Shown: piece after piece, positions 27,416 to 35,600 of the stretch
Numbering within the stretch: position 1 is the first letter of the stretch
Layout: each line of letters begins with the position of its first letter
DNA from: Verrucomicrobiaceae bacterium UBA2429
GTDB lineage: Bacteria > Verrucomicrobiota > Verrucomicrobiia > Verrucomicrobiales > Verrucomicrobiaceae
DNA: 57,845 nucleotides
Direction: 5' to 3'
Assembly: GCA_002343505.1 (NCBI GenBank)
Contig: DDQZ01000079.1
Span: 43,666-101,510 of the forward strand
The notes under the pieces: generated by a model
Told to the model about the DNA's origin: nothing
Seen by the model: only the letters and a program-made list of their open reading frames with translations
Database searches by the model: none
Program-made: the position numbers and the translations under genes

Positions 27416-28624
27416 ATGTTTTTCCTCACCCCCCGTTACATCAAGCACGCCCGGCAGCTTCACAAGGGCGTGACCCGCTTCATAGACTACAAGCGCGACC
27501 TGCTGGCGCCGGCGAAGCTGGAGCAAATCTGCGGGCTGCGCGCGGAGTTGGAGGCGGCCATGCGCCAGCGCGACAAAAAGCGCATCGAGTCCCTGCATGA
27601 GGAGATCAACCGCGTGTGCGAGAAGGCGCTGCCGCACGCGCCGCATAGCGAGCTGGGCGAGAACATCGAGGTCTTCTTCGTCGCCATCGTCATCGCCCTT
27701 GGCATCCGGGGCTACATCGCCCAGCCCTTCCAGATCCCCACCGGCTCCATGCAGCCGACGCTCAACGGCATCACCGCGCAGGCCAGCGCCGAAGACCCCA
27801 GGCCAGGCCCCATCGGCTGGCTGACCTCCTTCCTCACCAGCACCCGCCACATTCATGTCGTCTCCGACCACACCGGTTACCTGCGGGACCGCGAGCCGCT
27901 CACCGAGCACCGCTTTTTGATTTTCATGCCCTACTGCAAGCTGCACTTCCGTGATGGAAAAACCATCCGCATCATGGCGCCGCAGCGGCAGTTGATGGAC
28001 GAGCTCCAGCTCGGCGCGCATGTGAACTCCATCCCTGTGGAGGTCACCGATGACACGCCGGACGTGCGGCGCGTCTATGGCCTGCGCGGCGGCGAGCACA
28101 TTAAAAAAGGGCAGTTGCTTGCCAGCGGCTGGGTGCAAAACGGCGACCATGTCCTGGTGGACAAGTTTTCCTATCACTTCCGCACCCCCGTGCGCGGGGA
28201 GGTGTTTGTCTTCACCACCAAGCACATTAAGGGCATTGAGAACTCGCATGGTTTCGATCCCCGCCACGGCTCCCAACACTACATCAAGCGCCTGGCCGGC
28301 GTGCCGGGTGACAAGCTGGAAGTGACCCCGCCCAAGCTGCTGATCAATGGGCAAGAGGCCGGGGAGCCTGGATTTCAAAAGGTGATGCAGGGCACCTATG
28401 AGCAGCCTGTGGAAGGCTACCGCGGCTACTCGGATCCGCGCATGATGCCCGGCCTCGGACTTGTTCACATCGAACTGGGAGATGAGCAGTATTTTGCGAT
28501 GGGCGACAACAGCTACCACAGCAGCGACTCGCGCGCATGGGGTCCGGTGCCTGAGCGCAATCTCGTGGGGCCGGCCATGCTCTGCTACTGGCCGCTGACG
28601 AGACACTGGGGCGTGATCCGGTGA
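27416..28624 (+). CDS. lepB: Signal peptidase I, enlarged
   Basis: 402 aa from MFFLTPRYIKHARQ. It cleaves signal peptides of exported proteins at the outer face of the inner membrane. A charged ~80-residue cytoplasmic extension precedes one membrane helix (~85-103). Catalytic Ser111 is in PTGSMQPTL and the general-base Lys291 in YIKRLAGVPGD; the C-terminal box MGDNSYHSSDSRAWGPV is intact. Ser and Lys are 180 residues apart, against about 55 in E. coli LepB, so ~125 residues are inserted between them (28-kb region HVVSDHTGYLRDREPLTEHR and beyond). The numerous secreted proteins of this genome are its likely clients. Confidence 0.93.
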   Translation: MFFLTPRYIKHARQLHKGVTRFIDYKRDLLAPAKLEQICGLRAELEAAMRQRDKKRIESLHEEINRVCEKALPHAPHSELGENIEVFFVAIVIALGIRGYIAQPFQIPTGSMQPTLNGITAQASAEDPRPGPIGWLTSFLTSTRHIHVVSDHTGYLRDREPLTEHRFLIFMPYCKLHFRDGKTIRIMAPQRQLMDELQLGAHVNSIPVEVTDDTPDVRRVYGLRGGEHIKKGQLLASGWVQNGDHVLVDKFSYHFRTPVRGEVFVFTTKHIKGIENSHGFDPRHGSQHYIKRLAGVPGDKLEVTPPKLLINGQEAGEPGFQKVMQGTYEQPVEGYRGYSDPRMMPGLGLVHIELGDEQYFAMGDNSYHSSDSRAWGPVPERNLVGPAMLCYWPLTRHWGVIR

Positions 28625-28693
28625 AAAATGGCGCGCCTTCCCGAGCGCCAGCTTTCATTTGCGCGCCCGCGCCCTCCCTCCCATCATCCGCGC

Positions 28694-29197
28694 ATGTTTC
28701 CCGCCCTGCGCCGCCTTGTCCTTCTCACCGCCGCCCTCCTGGTCAGCTCCTGCCAGACGACCGATCCGCGCACCCGGCAGCTCATCGAATACCGGCGCCT
28801 TGAGATCGCCGCAGAAACCCCGGGGAACTACTTCATCGGCCGCCGCTTCCACATCCCGAACACGCATTTCTGGGGTTATGTGCGCCGTCCGCGCGAACCC
28901 TGGGCCGCCAGCCGCCTCGTCATGGTCAACGAGCGCTTCATGCGCCAGCCCGACCGTCTTCCCGAAATCCCCTCCGGCGACGGCATGGCCTACGGCAGCG
29001 ACCACAACCGCGAATACCGGCTCTGGGGTTACTTCACCGGACGCCGCGTCTATGACCCGAACAGCAACATGGCCCTTCCTGAATTCATGCTCCAGCGTTA
29101 CGAGGTGAAGAGTTACTCGCCAGGCTGGCTTTTCCAGCCCAAGGAGCGATTCAACGGCAGCCAGCTCCTGCGCGCCGAGCCGGGGTCAACGCCTTGA
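28694..29197 (+). CDS. Lipoprotein, unknown function
   Basis: 167 aa from MFPALRRLVLLTAALLVSSC, with lipobox VSSC followed by QTTD. The mature part is rich in aromatic and Arg residues (GNYFIGRRFHIPNTHFWGYV, EYRLWGYFTGRRVYDPNS), without a recognised domain. It lies 69 bp after lepB on the same strand. Its 3' end overlaps the convergent bioF gene by 12 bp. Confidence 0.75.
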   Translation: MFPALRRLVLLTAALLVSSCQTTDPRTRQLIEYRRLEIAAETPGNYFIGRRFHIPNTHFWGYVRRPREPWAASRLVMVNERFMRQPDRLPEIPSGDGMAYGSDHNREYRLWGYFTGRRVYDPNSNMALPEFMLQRYEVKSYSPGWLFQPKERFNGSQLLRAEPGSTP

Positions 29198-30370
29198 GGC
29201 TGCGGAGCCTGCCGCCCGCTCACTGGGCGGGACCAAAAAGCGTACCGCATCGCAGAGCGCCTCGACCTCGTTTTCCTCATGCAGCGCGGACAGCGTGATC
29301 CGCAGCCGCGCCGACCCGCGCGCCACGGTGGGATAGCGGATGGCCGGCACCAGAAAACCCTGCTCCAGCAACTGCGCCGACGCTTTCATCGCCGCTGCCT
29401 CGTCACCCAGAATGACGGGCAGGATGGCAGACGCGGCGGATTCCTCCCCAATTCCCAGCCCGCGGGCGAGGCTGCGGATGTTCCGCCACAGCCGGGCGCG
29501 GGCCTCGTCTCCATGCGCGCCGCGCGCCCACTCCAGCGCCCTCACCGCCGCGCGGGCCAGCGCGGGCGGCGGCGCGGTGGTGTAGATCAGGCTGCGCGCG
29601 CGGTTGACGAGCAGGTCCGCCACGGCGCGGGACGCGGCGATGTAGCCGCCGCAAAGACCGAGCGCCTTGCTCAGCGTGCCCATCTGCAGTTCGACGCGCT
29701 TTTCCAAACCCAGCTCCGCCGCGAGACCGCGCCCTTCCGGGCCGAGGACTCCCACCGCGTGGGCCTCGTCGAGCAGCAGCCAGGCTCCATGCCGTTCCTT
29801 GAGTTCGATGATGCCGGGCAGCGCGGCGCGGTCGCCGTCCATGCTGAAGACGGACTCGGTGACGACGAGCACACGTCCCCTGGCGGAGGCCAGCAGGCGC
29901 TCCAGCTTGCCGAGATGATTGTGCGGGAACACGCGCAGGTCAGCCCCGCTGAGACGCGCCGCGTCCACCAGGCAGGCGTGGCTGAGCTTGTCGAGAATGA
30001 CCGTGTCCCCGCGTCCCGCCAGCGCGGGCAGGGCGCCCAGCGCGGCGGCGTAACCGCTGGTGAAGGAAAGCGCGGCCTCCGCGCCTTTGAAGCCGGCCAG
30101 CGCCTGCTCCAGCTCCTCATGGGCGCCGCGCGTGCCGCAGACGAGGCGCGAGGCCGCGCTGCCCGCGCCCTCGCATTCCACCGCCTCAGCCAAAGCCGCG
30201 CGCAGCATGGGGGAGGCGGCGAGACCGAGATAGTCGTTGGAGGAGAAATTCAGCACTTCCCTGCCCTGGAAAATCACGCGCGCGCCCGGGCCGGGGGCCA
30301 GCGCGCGCAACTCCCGGCGCAGCCCCGCGGCCTCGATGCCGCGCAGAGCGCCCGCAATGTCCCAGCTCAT
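29186..30370 (-). CDS. bioF: 8-amino-7-oxononanoate synthase
   Basis: 394 aa. This PLP enzyme condenses pimeloyl-ACP/CoA with alanine in biotin synthesis; it belongs to the alpha-oxoamine synthases. Features are NFSSNDYLGL near the N-terminus, His131 (LSHACLVDA) stacking on PLP, Asp201/His204 (LLLDEAHAVGVLGP), and the PLP-binding Lys235 (TLSKALG). KBL and related enzymes share these, but HNHLGKLERLL and the ARGSARLRITL C-terminus fit BioF best. The start codon overlaps the stop of the TPR gene by ATGA, so translation is coupled. No other bio gene is adjacent. Confidence 0.85.
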   Translation of the reverse strand: MSWDIAGALRGIEAAGLRRELRALAPGPGARVIFQGREVLNFSSNDYLGLAASPMLRAALAEAVECEGAGSAASRLVCGTRGAHEELEQALAGFKGAEAALSFTSGYAAALGALPALAGRGDTVILDKLSHACLVDAARLSGADLRVFPHNHLGKLERLLASARGRVLVVTESVFSMDGDRAALPGIIELKERHGAWLLLDEAHAVGVLGPEGRGLAAELGLEKRVELQMGTLSKALGLCGGYIAASRAVADLLVNRARSLIYTTAPPPALARAAVRALEWARGAHGDEARARLWRNIRSLARGLGIGEESAASAILPVILGDEAAAMKASAQLLEQGFLVPAIRYPTVARGSARLRITLSALHEENEVEALCDAVRFLVPPSERAAGSAASRR

Positions 30371-31128
30371 TCCTTCAGCCTCCGCTCGACGATCTCGTCC
30401 TTGGCGGCGCCCAGAGCCAGCGCCTTTTGATAATGCATCTTCGCCAGCTCGATGGCGGGCGGCTTCTGGTCCAGGTAGAGGAGCGCCAGATTGAAATGCG
30501 CCACGCCATACTCCGGATTCAGCTCGATGGCGCGCATGAGCGCCGCCTGCGCGGCATCAATCCAGCCGAGGTTTTTCACGGCGATGGCCAGGTAGTTGTG
30601 CGCGCGCGCGTCGGCGGGCTCCTCGTGGATGGCGCGGCTGAAAGCGGAGATCGCCATGTAAACGTCCCCCTTGCCGGAGTGGATCAGGCCGATCGCGTTC
30701 CACGACTGGGCAAGATGCGGGTTCAGCTTCACGGAAGTCTCGAAGCATTCGAGCGCGGCCTGCGTGTTGCCTGCCTGCTGCTCCACGGCGCCGAGATTGG
30801 CCCAGGCCAGGGCGTTTTTTTCATCGAGCAGGAGCATCTCCTGGTAGGCGGCGCGCGCGGCCGGCCAGTCGCGGTCGCCAAAGGCCTTGGCCGCCTTTTG
30901 CGCCAGGATGGTGGTGTCCGGCGGCAGCGTGCCGGTCTTCTCCACGGGCGCGATGTTGAAGGCGGGCACAGGCGGCGGCGGGGCTGCCGGCGCGGCGGCG
31001 GCGGGTTGTGACCCGGAGGCAGGCTGGACTGAAGGGACGGGAGGGGTGGCGGGGGGCGGCTCCTGGGCCTGCAAATGCAGGCTCAAAAAGCAAACAGCGG
31101 GGAAAAGACGGGCGCGCGGAGTGGACAC
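30367..31128 (-). CDS. Secreted TPR protein
   Basis: 253 aa if it starts at the GTG at 31128 (V/M-STPRARLFPAV), which gives a signal peptide ending LQAQ; a TTG slightly upstream is possible. A Pro/Ala-rich linker (APAAPPPPVPAF) is followed by four to five TPR units (ALAWANLGAVEQQAGNTQAA, AQSWNAIGLIHSGKGDVYMA, RAHNYLAIAVKNLGWIDAAQ, YGVAHFNLALLYLDQKPPAI). It should bind protein partners in the periplasm. It overlaps bioF by 4 bp, an operon pairing without an obvious functional link. Confidence 0.8.
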   Translation of the reverse strand: MSTPRARLFPAVCFLSLHLQAQEPPPATPPVPSVQPASGSQPAAAAPAAPPPPVPAFNIAPVEKTGTLPPDTTILAQKAAKAFGDRDWPAARAAYQEMLLLDEKNALAWANLGAVEQQAGNTQAALECFETSVKLNPHLAQSWNAIGLIHSGKGDVYMAISAFSRAIHEEPADARAHNYLAIAVKNLGWIDAAQAALMRAIELNPEYGVAHFNLALLYLDQKPPAIELAKMHYQKALALGAAKDEIVERRLKE

Positions 31129-31174
31129 GGCGGAAACTTTCAACCAGACCGCGCCTGGAAGCAAAGGCGGGCTG

Positions 31175-31578
31175 TCATTGGGATGGAAAAAACATTCCCG
31201 GCACACAACCGGCAGCGGGCAATCCGGGCGGAGGAAACTCGCACCCCGCGCCTGGCAGGCGCGCCTGCGGCCCCCCGTAGGCGCATTCGCCAGAATGCGG
31301 GGGGGGGATGCGACGGCGGGCTGGGGACAGCCCGCCCTGCGCGGCCCCGGCTGAGGCCGGCGGGCGGGTGATCTGCATGGCGGGGGTGCCGGCGGTGTTC
31401 CCGGTGCTGGTGATGACGAAGACCTTGAAGCTGGCCACCGCGCCCGGCTGCGTCAGCCCGGCCAGCGTCAGCAGCACCAGCGCGCCGCCGGGCGCCACCG
31501 TCGCCGCCACCTCGTCCGCATCGTCGTCGGAGTCCGGCCCCGGCGTGTAGAGCGCCAACAGCTGCCGATAGAGCATGA
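31175..31578 (-). CDS. Hypothetical protein or gene fragment ending in a hairpin repeat
   Basis: The minus-strand frame from MLYRQLLALYTPGPDSDDDA through GALVLLTLAGLTQPGAVASF and KVFVITSTGNTAGTPAMQIT looks like real coding sequence, the C-terminal part of a beta-rich protein. I cannot name the family. The last ~60 residues are Pro/Arg/Gly-rich and are read through the hairpin repeat at 31315-31336, so they are probably not native. No ribosome-binding site was found. It occupies most of the 460-bp gap 31129-31588; the rest is GC-rich sequence in which I see nothing. Confidence 0.35.
31315..31336. repeat. Palindromic hairpin repeat, copy 3
   Basis: Perfect 9-bp stem GGCGGGCTG/CAGCCCGCC with a GGGA loop. 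It belongs to the same family as the copies at 42-57 and 89-110. The stem differs from copy 2 at positions that change together on both arms. Confidence 0.8.
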
Positions 31579-31588
31579 TCAGCCGCCA

Positions 31589-31981
31589 ATGTGCAGTCCA
31601 CAAGCCAGGATGCGAGACAAGCAAGCCAAAATGCTTTGTCAAAAAGCCAAAATGTCACGCCAACAGGCTAAAATGCATCAGCAGCAGGCCAAAATAGAGC
31701 AGCTAAACGCAGTGAACACATCCTATGGGTCACTCAACACCTCACATCGGCGACTCAACAAGTCATCATGGCAACTAGACACGCCGCATCGGGCACTGGA
31801 CACGCCGCATCGGGCACTGGACACGCCGCATCGGACACTGGACACGCCGCATCGGACACTGGACACGCCGCATCGGACACTGGACACGTCGCATCGGACA
31901 CTAGTGACAGCGCAAAAGTTGGTGAAAGCTTCCTATCAAATACTTGACAGAGCCTATCGGAAACTTGAGATGCAAGATTGA
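31589..31981 (+). repeat. 21-bp tandem repeat tract with an open heptad-repeat frame, left part
   Basis: Eighteen consecutive 21-bp units (31589-31966) run from an ATG without any length change, followed by five codons and TGA (130 aa). Each unit encodes seven residues. The first units are MRDKQAK, MLCQKAK, MSRQQAK; the middle ones NTSYGSL, NTSHRRL; the core (31778-31903) is six near-identical units DTPHRAL or DTPHRTL, then VTAQKLV, KASYQIL, DRAYRKL. Leu or a similar residue recurs every seventh position, as in coiled coils, though Pro in the core would disturb a helix. There is no clear ribosome-binding site, and the minus strand is also partly open, so it may be a non-coding minisatellite. 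Sequence decay increases away from the core. 21 bp is two DNA helical turns. Confidence 0.75.
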
Positions 31982-32002
31982 ACACAGATAGATGCCTATC
32001 AA

Positions 32003-32224
32003 GAATGGCACTCAGTTAAAGGCGCTGAATCGTGGCGGAATGACGATTCGCAGGCCGGGTGTGGCTTTAGCCCGCCCGGCTATGCACGCACCTCCGGCAT
32101 GGGATTCACGCGCCAAAAGCCGGGCGGTCCGGCGGTGAGGGCTTGTTGAGTTCAGGGGCGCGATTCTTCGCCGGACACACCCGGCCTACGGCAACGCTCC
32201 TTGTCTTAACTGAGTGCCATTCCT
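32003..32224. mobile_element. MITE-like element with 17-bp terminal inverted repeats
   Basis: Perfect 17-bp inverted repeats GAATGGCACTCAGTTAA (32003-32019) and its complement (32206-32222) bound ~222 bp with no transposase gene and several internal GC palindromes. Flanks carry an imperfect 9-bp direct repeat, GCCTATCAA (31994-32002) and GCCTGGCAA (32225-32233), 7 of 9 matching, which could be a diverged target-site duplication. Element plus one flank copy is 231 bp, exactly eleven 21-bp units. The IS family that would mobilise it is not identified here. Confidence 0.7.
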
Positions 32225-32233
32225 GCCTGGCAA

Positions 32234-32407
32234 CAATTAAATATAGTGTATCGGCAACTTGACATGTCTTCTGAGACACCGGATTTGCCGCATCGATAAC
32301 TTGGCATGTCCAACGGGCAGCCTGGCATGCCGGTGCGAACCCAAAAAGCTGGCCGCGAACCCCTGAAAGAGCCGCATCGGGCACTCAATGAGTTGGCGGC
32401 TGTCCGG
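32234..32407 (+). repeat. 21-bp tandem repeat tract, right part
   Basis: Diverged 21-bp units continue after the MITE-like element in the same register as the left tract: the unit start at 32261 is 483 bp (23 x 21) from the one at 31778. Units begin with GACATG, GATTTG, GGCATG, GGCATG, AAAGCT, AAAGAG, and two keep the CCGCATCG core. The heptad frame carries a TAA in the second unit. The remaining ~250 bp up to the next gene (32408-32657) shows no feature I can support. Confidence 0.7.
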
Positions 32408-32657
32408 CACGGAGCTGAAAGCCACCCCGCGTCATCAGGATTGGTGATGCCCTGTTTGGAGCGCTGGAGTGTCGGAGTTGTGGAGTGCCGGATTGCCAAG
32501 GCTCCAGCACTCCATGACTGCCGCTGCCGGTTTCACAAGTTGGGGTGGCGCAGGGCATCATCAGGGCTTTTCACCGGATTGGCTCCTGCGGGGAGTTTTT
32601 TTTCTGGAAAGCCAGGCGTCATGGCGGGTAACTTGCGTGGTATTCCCCCCCAAAAAA

Positions 32658-35600
32658 ATGATGAAATCCACACACTGCATCGGGTTGGGATTCGCTTTCG
32701 CGCTCTGCACGGCAGGCGCGCTGGCGGATCAGGTCACACATGAGGTCGTCGCGAATTTTGCCTTCGCTCCGAAGAACCCTTCCGCGCCCTTGGAGACGGG
32801 GCCTGACGGGATGCTCTGGGGGGTGACTTCCAGCGGCGGGCAGGGCAATCTGGGCACGGTCTTCAAGGTGAATCCCGCCACGGGTGGCATGACCGTGGTG
32901 GTGGAGTTCACCGGATCGGGCGGGGCGGCCAAAGGCGCCGCGCCATACGCGCCGCTGATGTCGGATGGAGTCGGCTTTCTCTGGGGGACGACAAGCAGCG
33001 GCGGCAGTTTTAATTTCGGCACGGTGTTCAAGGTGGAGGCTGCCACGGGCGCGCTGACCACGGTGGTGGAGTTTGGCGAGACGCCGGGGGCCGCGGGCAG
33101 GACTCCTTACACGGGGCTGACACTGGTGAACGGGCTGCTGTGGGGAACGACGCGGCAGGGCGGCACGGATGGCTTTGGCACCCTCTTCCGCATCGTGCCG
33201 GGCACGGGCGCGGTGACGACGGTGGTGGAGTTCACAGGGGCGGCCGGCACGGCGCCGGGCCGGGAGCCACGCTCGGAATTGGTGGCGGATGGCGCGGGCT
33301 TCCTGTGGGGCATGACCCAGCAGGGCGGCACGAACGGACTGGGCACGATCTTCAAGCTGGAGATCAGCTCGAACACGCTGACCTCGATGACGCAGTTCAC
33401 AGGCGGGGACGGCGCGGCGCCGGGCATGAGCCCGCAGGGGCGGCTGTTTTTGGATGGCCTTGGCTTTGCCTGGGGCACGACTGCGGGCAGCGGCCCGAAC
33501 GGGCAGGGCACGGTGTTCAAGGTGCAAATGGCCACGGGCGTGCTGACCACGATCGTGAGCTTCACGGGCACGTCCGGCGCGTTCATCGGGGCCAATCCTG
33601 ACTATGGCTTGACTCCAGACGGCGCGGGCTTCCTCTGGGGCTCCTGCGGGGCTGGGGGAACCGCCAGCAAGGGCACTCTCTTCAAGCTGAACTCGACCAC
33701 TGGCGTGCTGACCGAGGTCATCGAGTTCACGGGGGCCAGCGGGGCTTTGCCGGGGGAATACCCCAGCGCTTTGCATGACGCGGGCGGCGGCGTGTTTTGG
33801 GGCGTGACTTCCAATGGCGGCTCGTCCAACAACGGCACGATCTTCAAGCTGGCGACGGGCAGCTCCCAGGTGACGACGGTGCGGGAGCTGACGAACAATG
33901 CGGAGATCGCGGGCCGGACACCGCTGGCCGCGCCAGTCCCCGGTGCGGATGGCCGGCTCTGGGGGGTGACGAGCCTGGGCGGCGAAAAGAACCAGGGAAC
34001 GGTCTATGCCTTCGATGCCGTGAATGACGTCTTCGAGACGGAGCACGAGTTCACATACGACGGCCTGGTGCCCGAGCAGCTCAACAAGGGCAGCAAACCG
34101 CATGGCGGCCTGGTGAGCGATGGCGCGGGCTTCCTCTGGGGGGCGACGGAGTTCGGCGGCCCGCACGATCGCGGGACGATCTACAAAATCCATGAGACCA
34201 CCTCGGAGGTGACCGTGACGCATGTTTTCAGCAATGCTACGGGCAATCCGAATTACCCCAGGTCTCCCCTGGTGAAGGTGGGCGGCTTTCTGTGGGGGAT
34301 GACCGCCACGGGCGGCACTGGCAATCATGGCACGATCTTCAAAGTGGACATCTCCAACGGGTCCGTGACCAAGGTGGTGGACTTCACCAACACCAGCGCC
34401 CCCGCCAAGGGCCGCCTCCCCTATGGAGCACTGCTGGATGACGGCACGGGCGTGCTCTGGGGCACGACCAGCCAGGGCGGCAACGGCAACGGCACGGTGT
34501 TCACGTTCGACACGAACACGGAGGAGTTCACGACGGTCGTCGAGTTCACCGACAATGGCCTGACCAACAAAGGGGCGGAGCCCTTTGCGGGGCTGGTGGA
34601 TGACGGGGAGGGATACCTCTGGGGCACCACCAGCCGTGGCGGCCAGGGCGGCTCCAGCAGCCGCATCGGCACGGTCTTTAAAATCCTGAAAAGCAGCGGC
34701 GAGCTCACCACGGTGCTGCTCTTCACCGGCGGCGCGGACACGGCCAATCCGGGACGCGCGCCGCGCTCAGGGCTGGTGAATGACGGGGAGGGAAGCCTTT
34801 GGGGCACCACTTATGAAGGCGGCGAGTTCAATCTGGGCACCATCTACCGGGTCAAGATCAACACCGGGGAGCTGACCAGCGTGCTGAGCTTCAAGGGCAA
34901 TGGCACCGGAGCAGGCGCGGGGTCTTCTCCGAGCTACGGCGGGCTGTATTTGCACAGCGACGGCCGCTTTTACGGCACCACGGAGACGGGCGGCAGCGGC
35001 GGCGCGGGCACGCTCTTCCGGCTGGAGGTGGAGACGACTCCGCCGGAGTTCTCCCTGGAGCAGGAGGTTTACACCGTGAACCAGGGCGGCACGGAAGTGC
35101 TGCTCACCGTGGAGCGCACCGGCGGCTCGGCCCCCGCCTCGGTCACGCTGGGTCTGGCGAATGGCATGGCCAGCCTGGTACCGCCTTTTGCCGCGGCGGT
35201 GGCGGACACGGATTACCTGCCGCTGACCCTGCAGCAGTCCACGCTCGACTTCGCCGAGGGCGAAATGGCGAAGCAGGTGACAGTGACGCTGCTGCCGAAA
35301 ACCGGCAAAAACCTGCCGAACAAACGCTTCACGGCCACGCTCTCCGATCCCACCAATGGCGCGGTGCTGGGACCCGTGCCGCAAGCCACGGTGAACATCC
35401 TGGCCGATGACACCACCAAACCGACGGTCAAACTCGTCACCCCCGCCGCCAAGGTGAACGCGGCGGTGCCCTACCTGCTCACCGGCGTGGCGGGTGACGC
35501 GCGCGGCATCGCCAAAGTCGAGGTCGTGCTCAATGGCGGTCCGGTCATTGAGGCAGCGCTGGGCGCGTCGGTCAAACCCGCGGCGGTGCCGTTTTCCCTG

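Noticed and set aside
31778..31903. Six near-identical short units resembling a CRISPR array
   Set aside because: Units are contiguous 21-bp tandem copies with no spacers, and no cas genes are present.
32619..34328. 569-codon minus-strand frame under the GloVer repeats
   Set aside because: It mirrors the periodic plus-strand repeats (Arg/Ala-rich) and has no start context.
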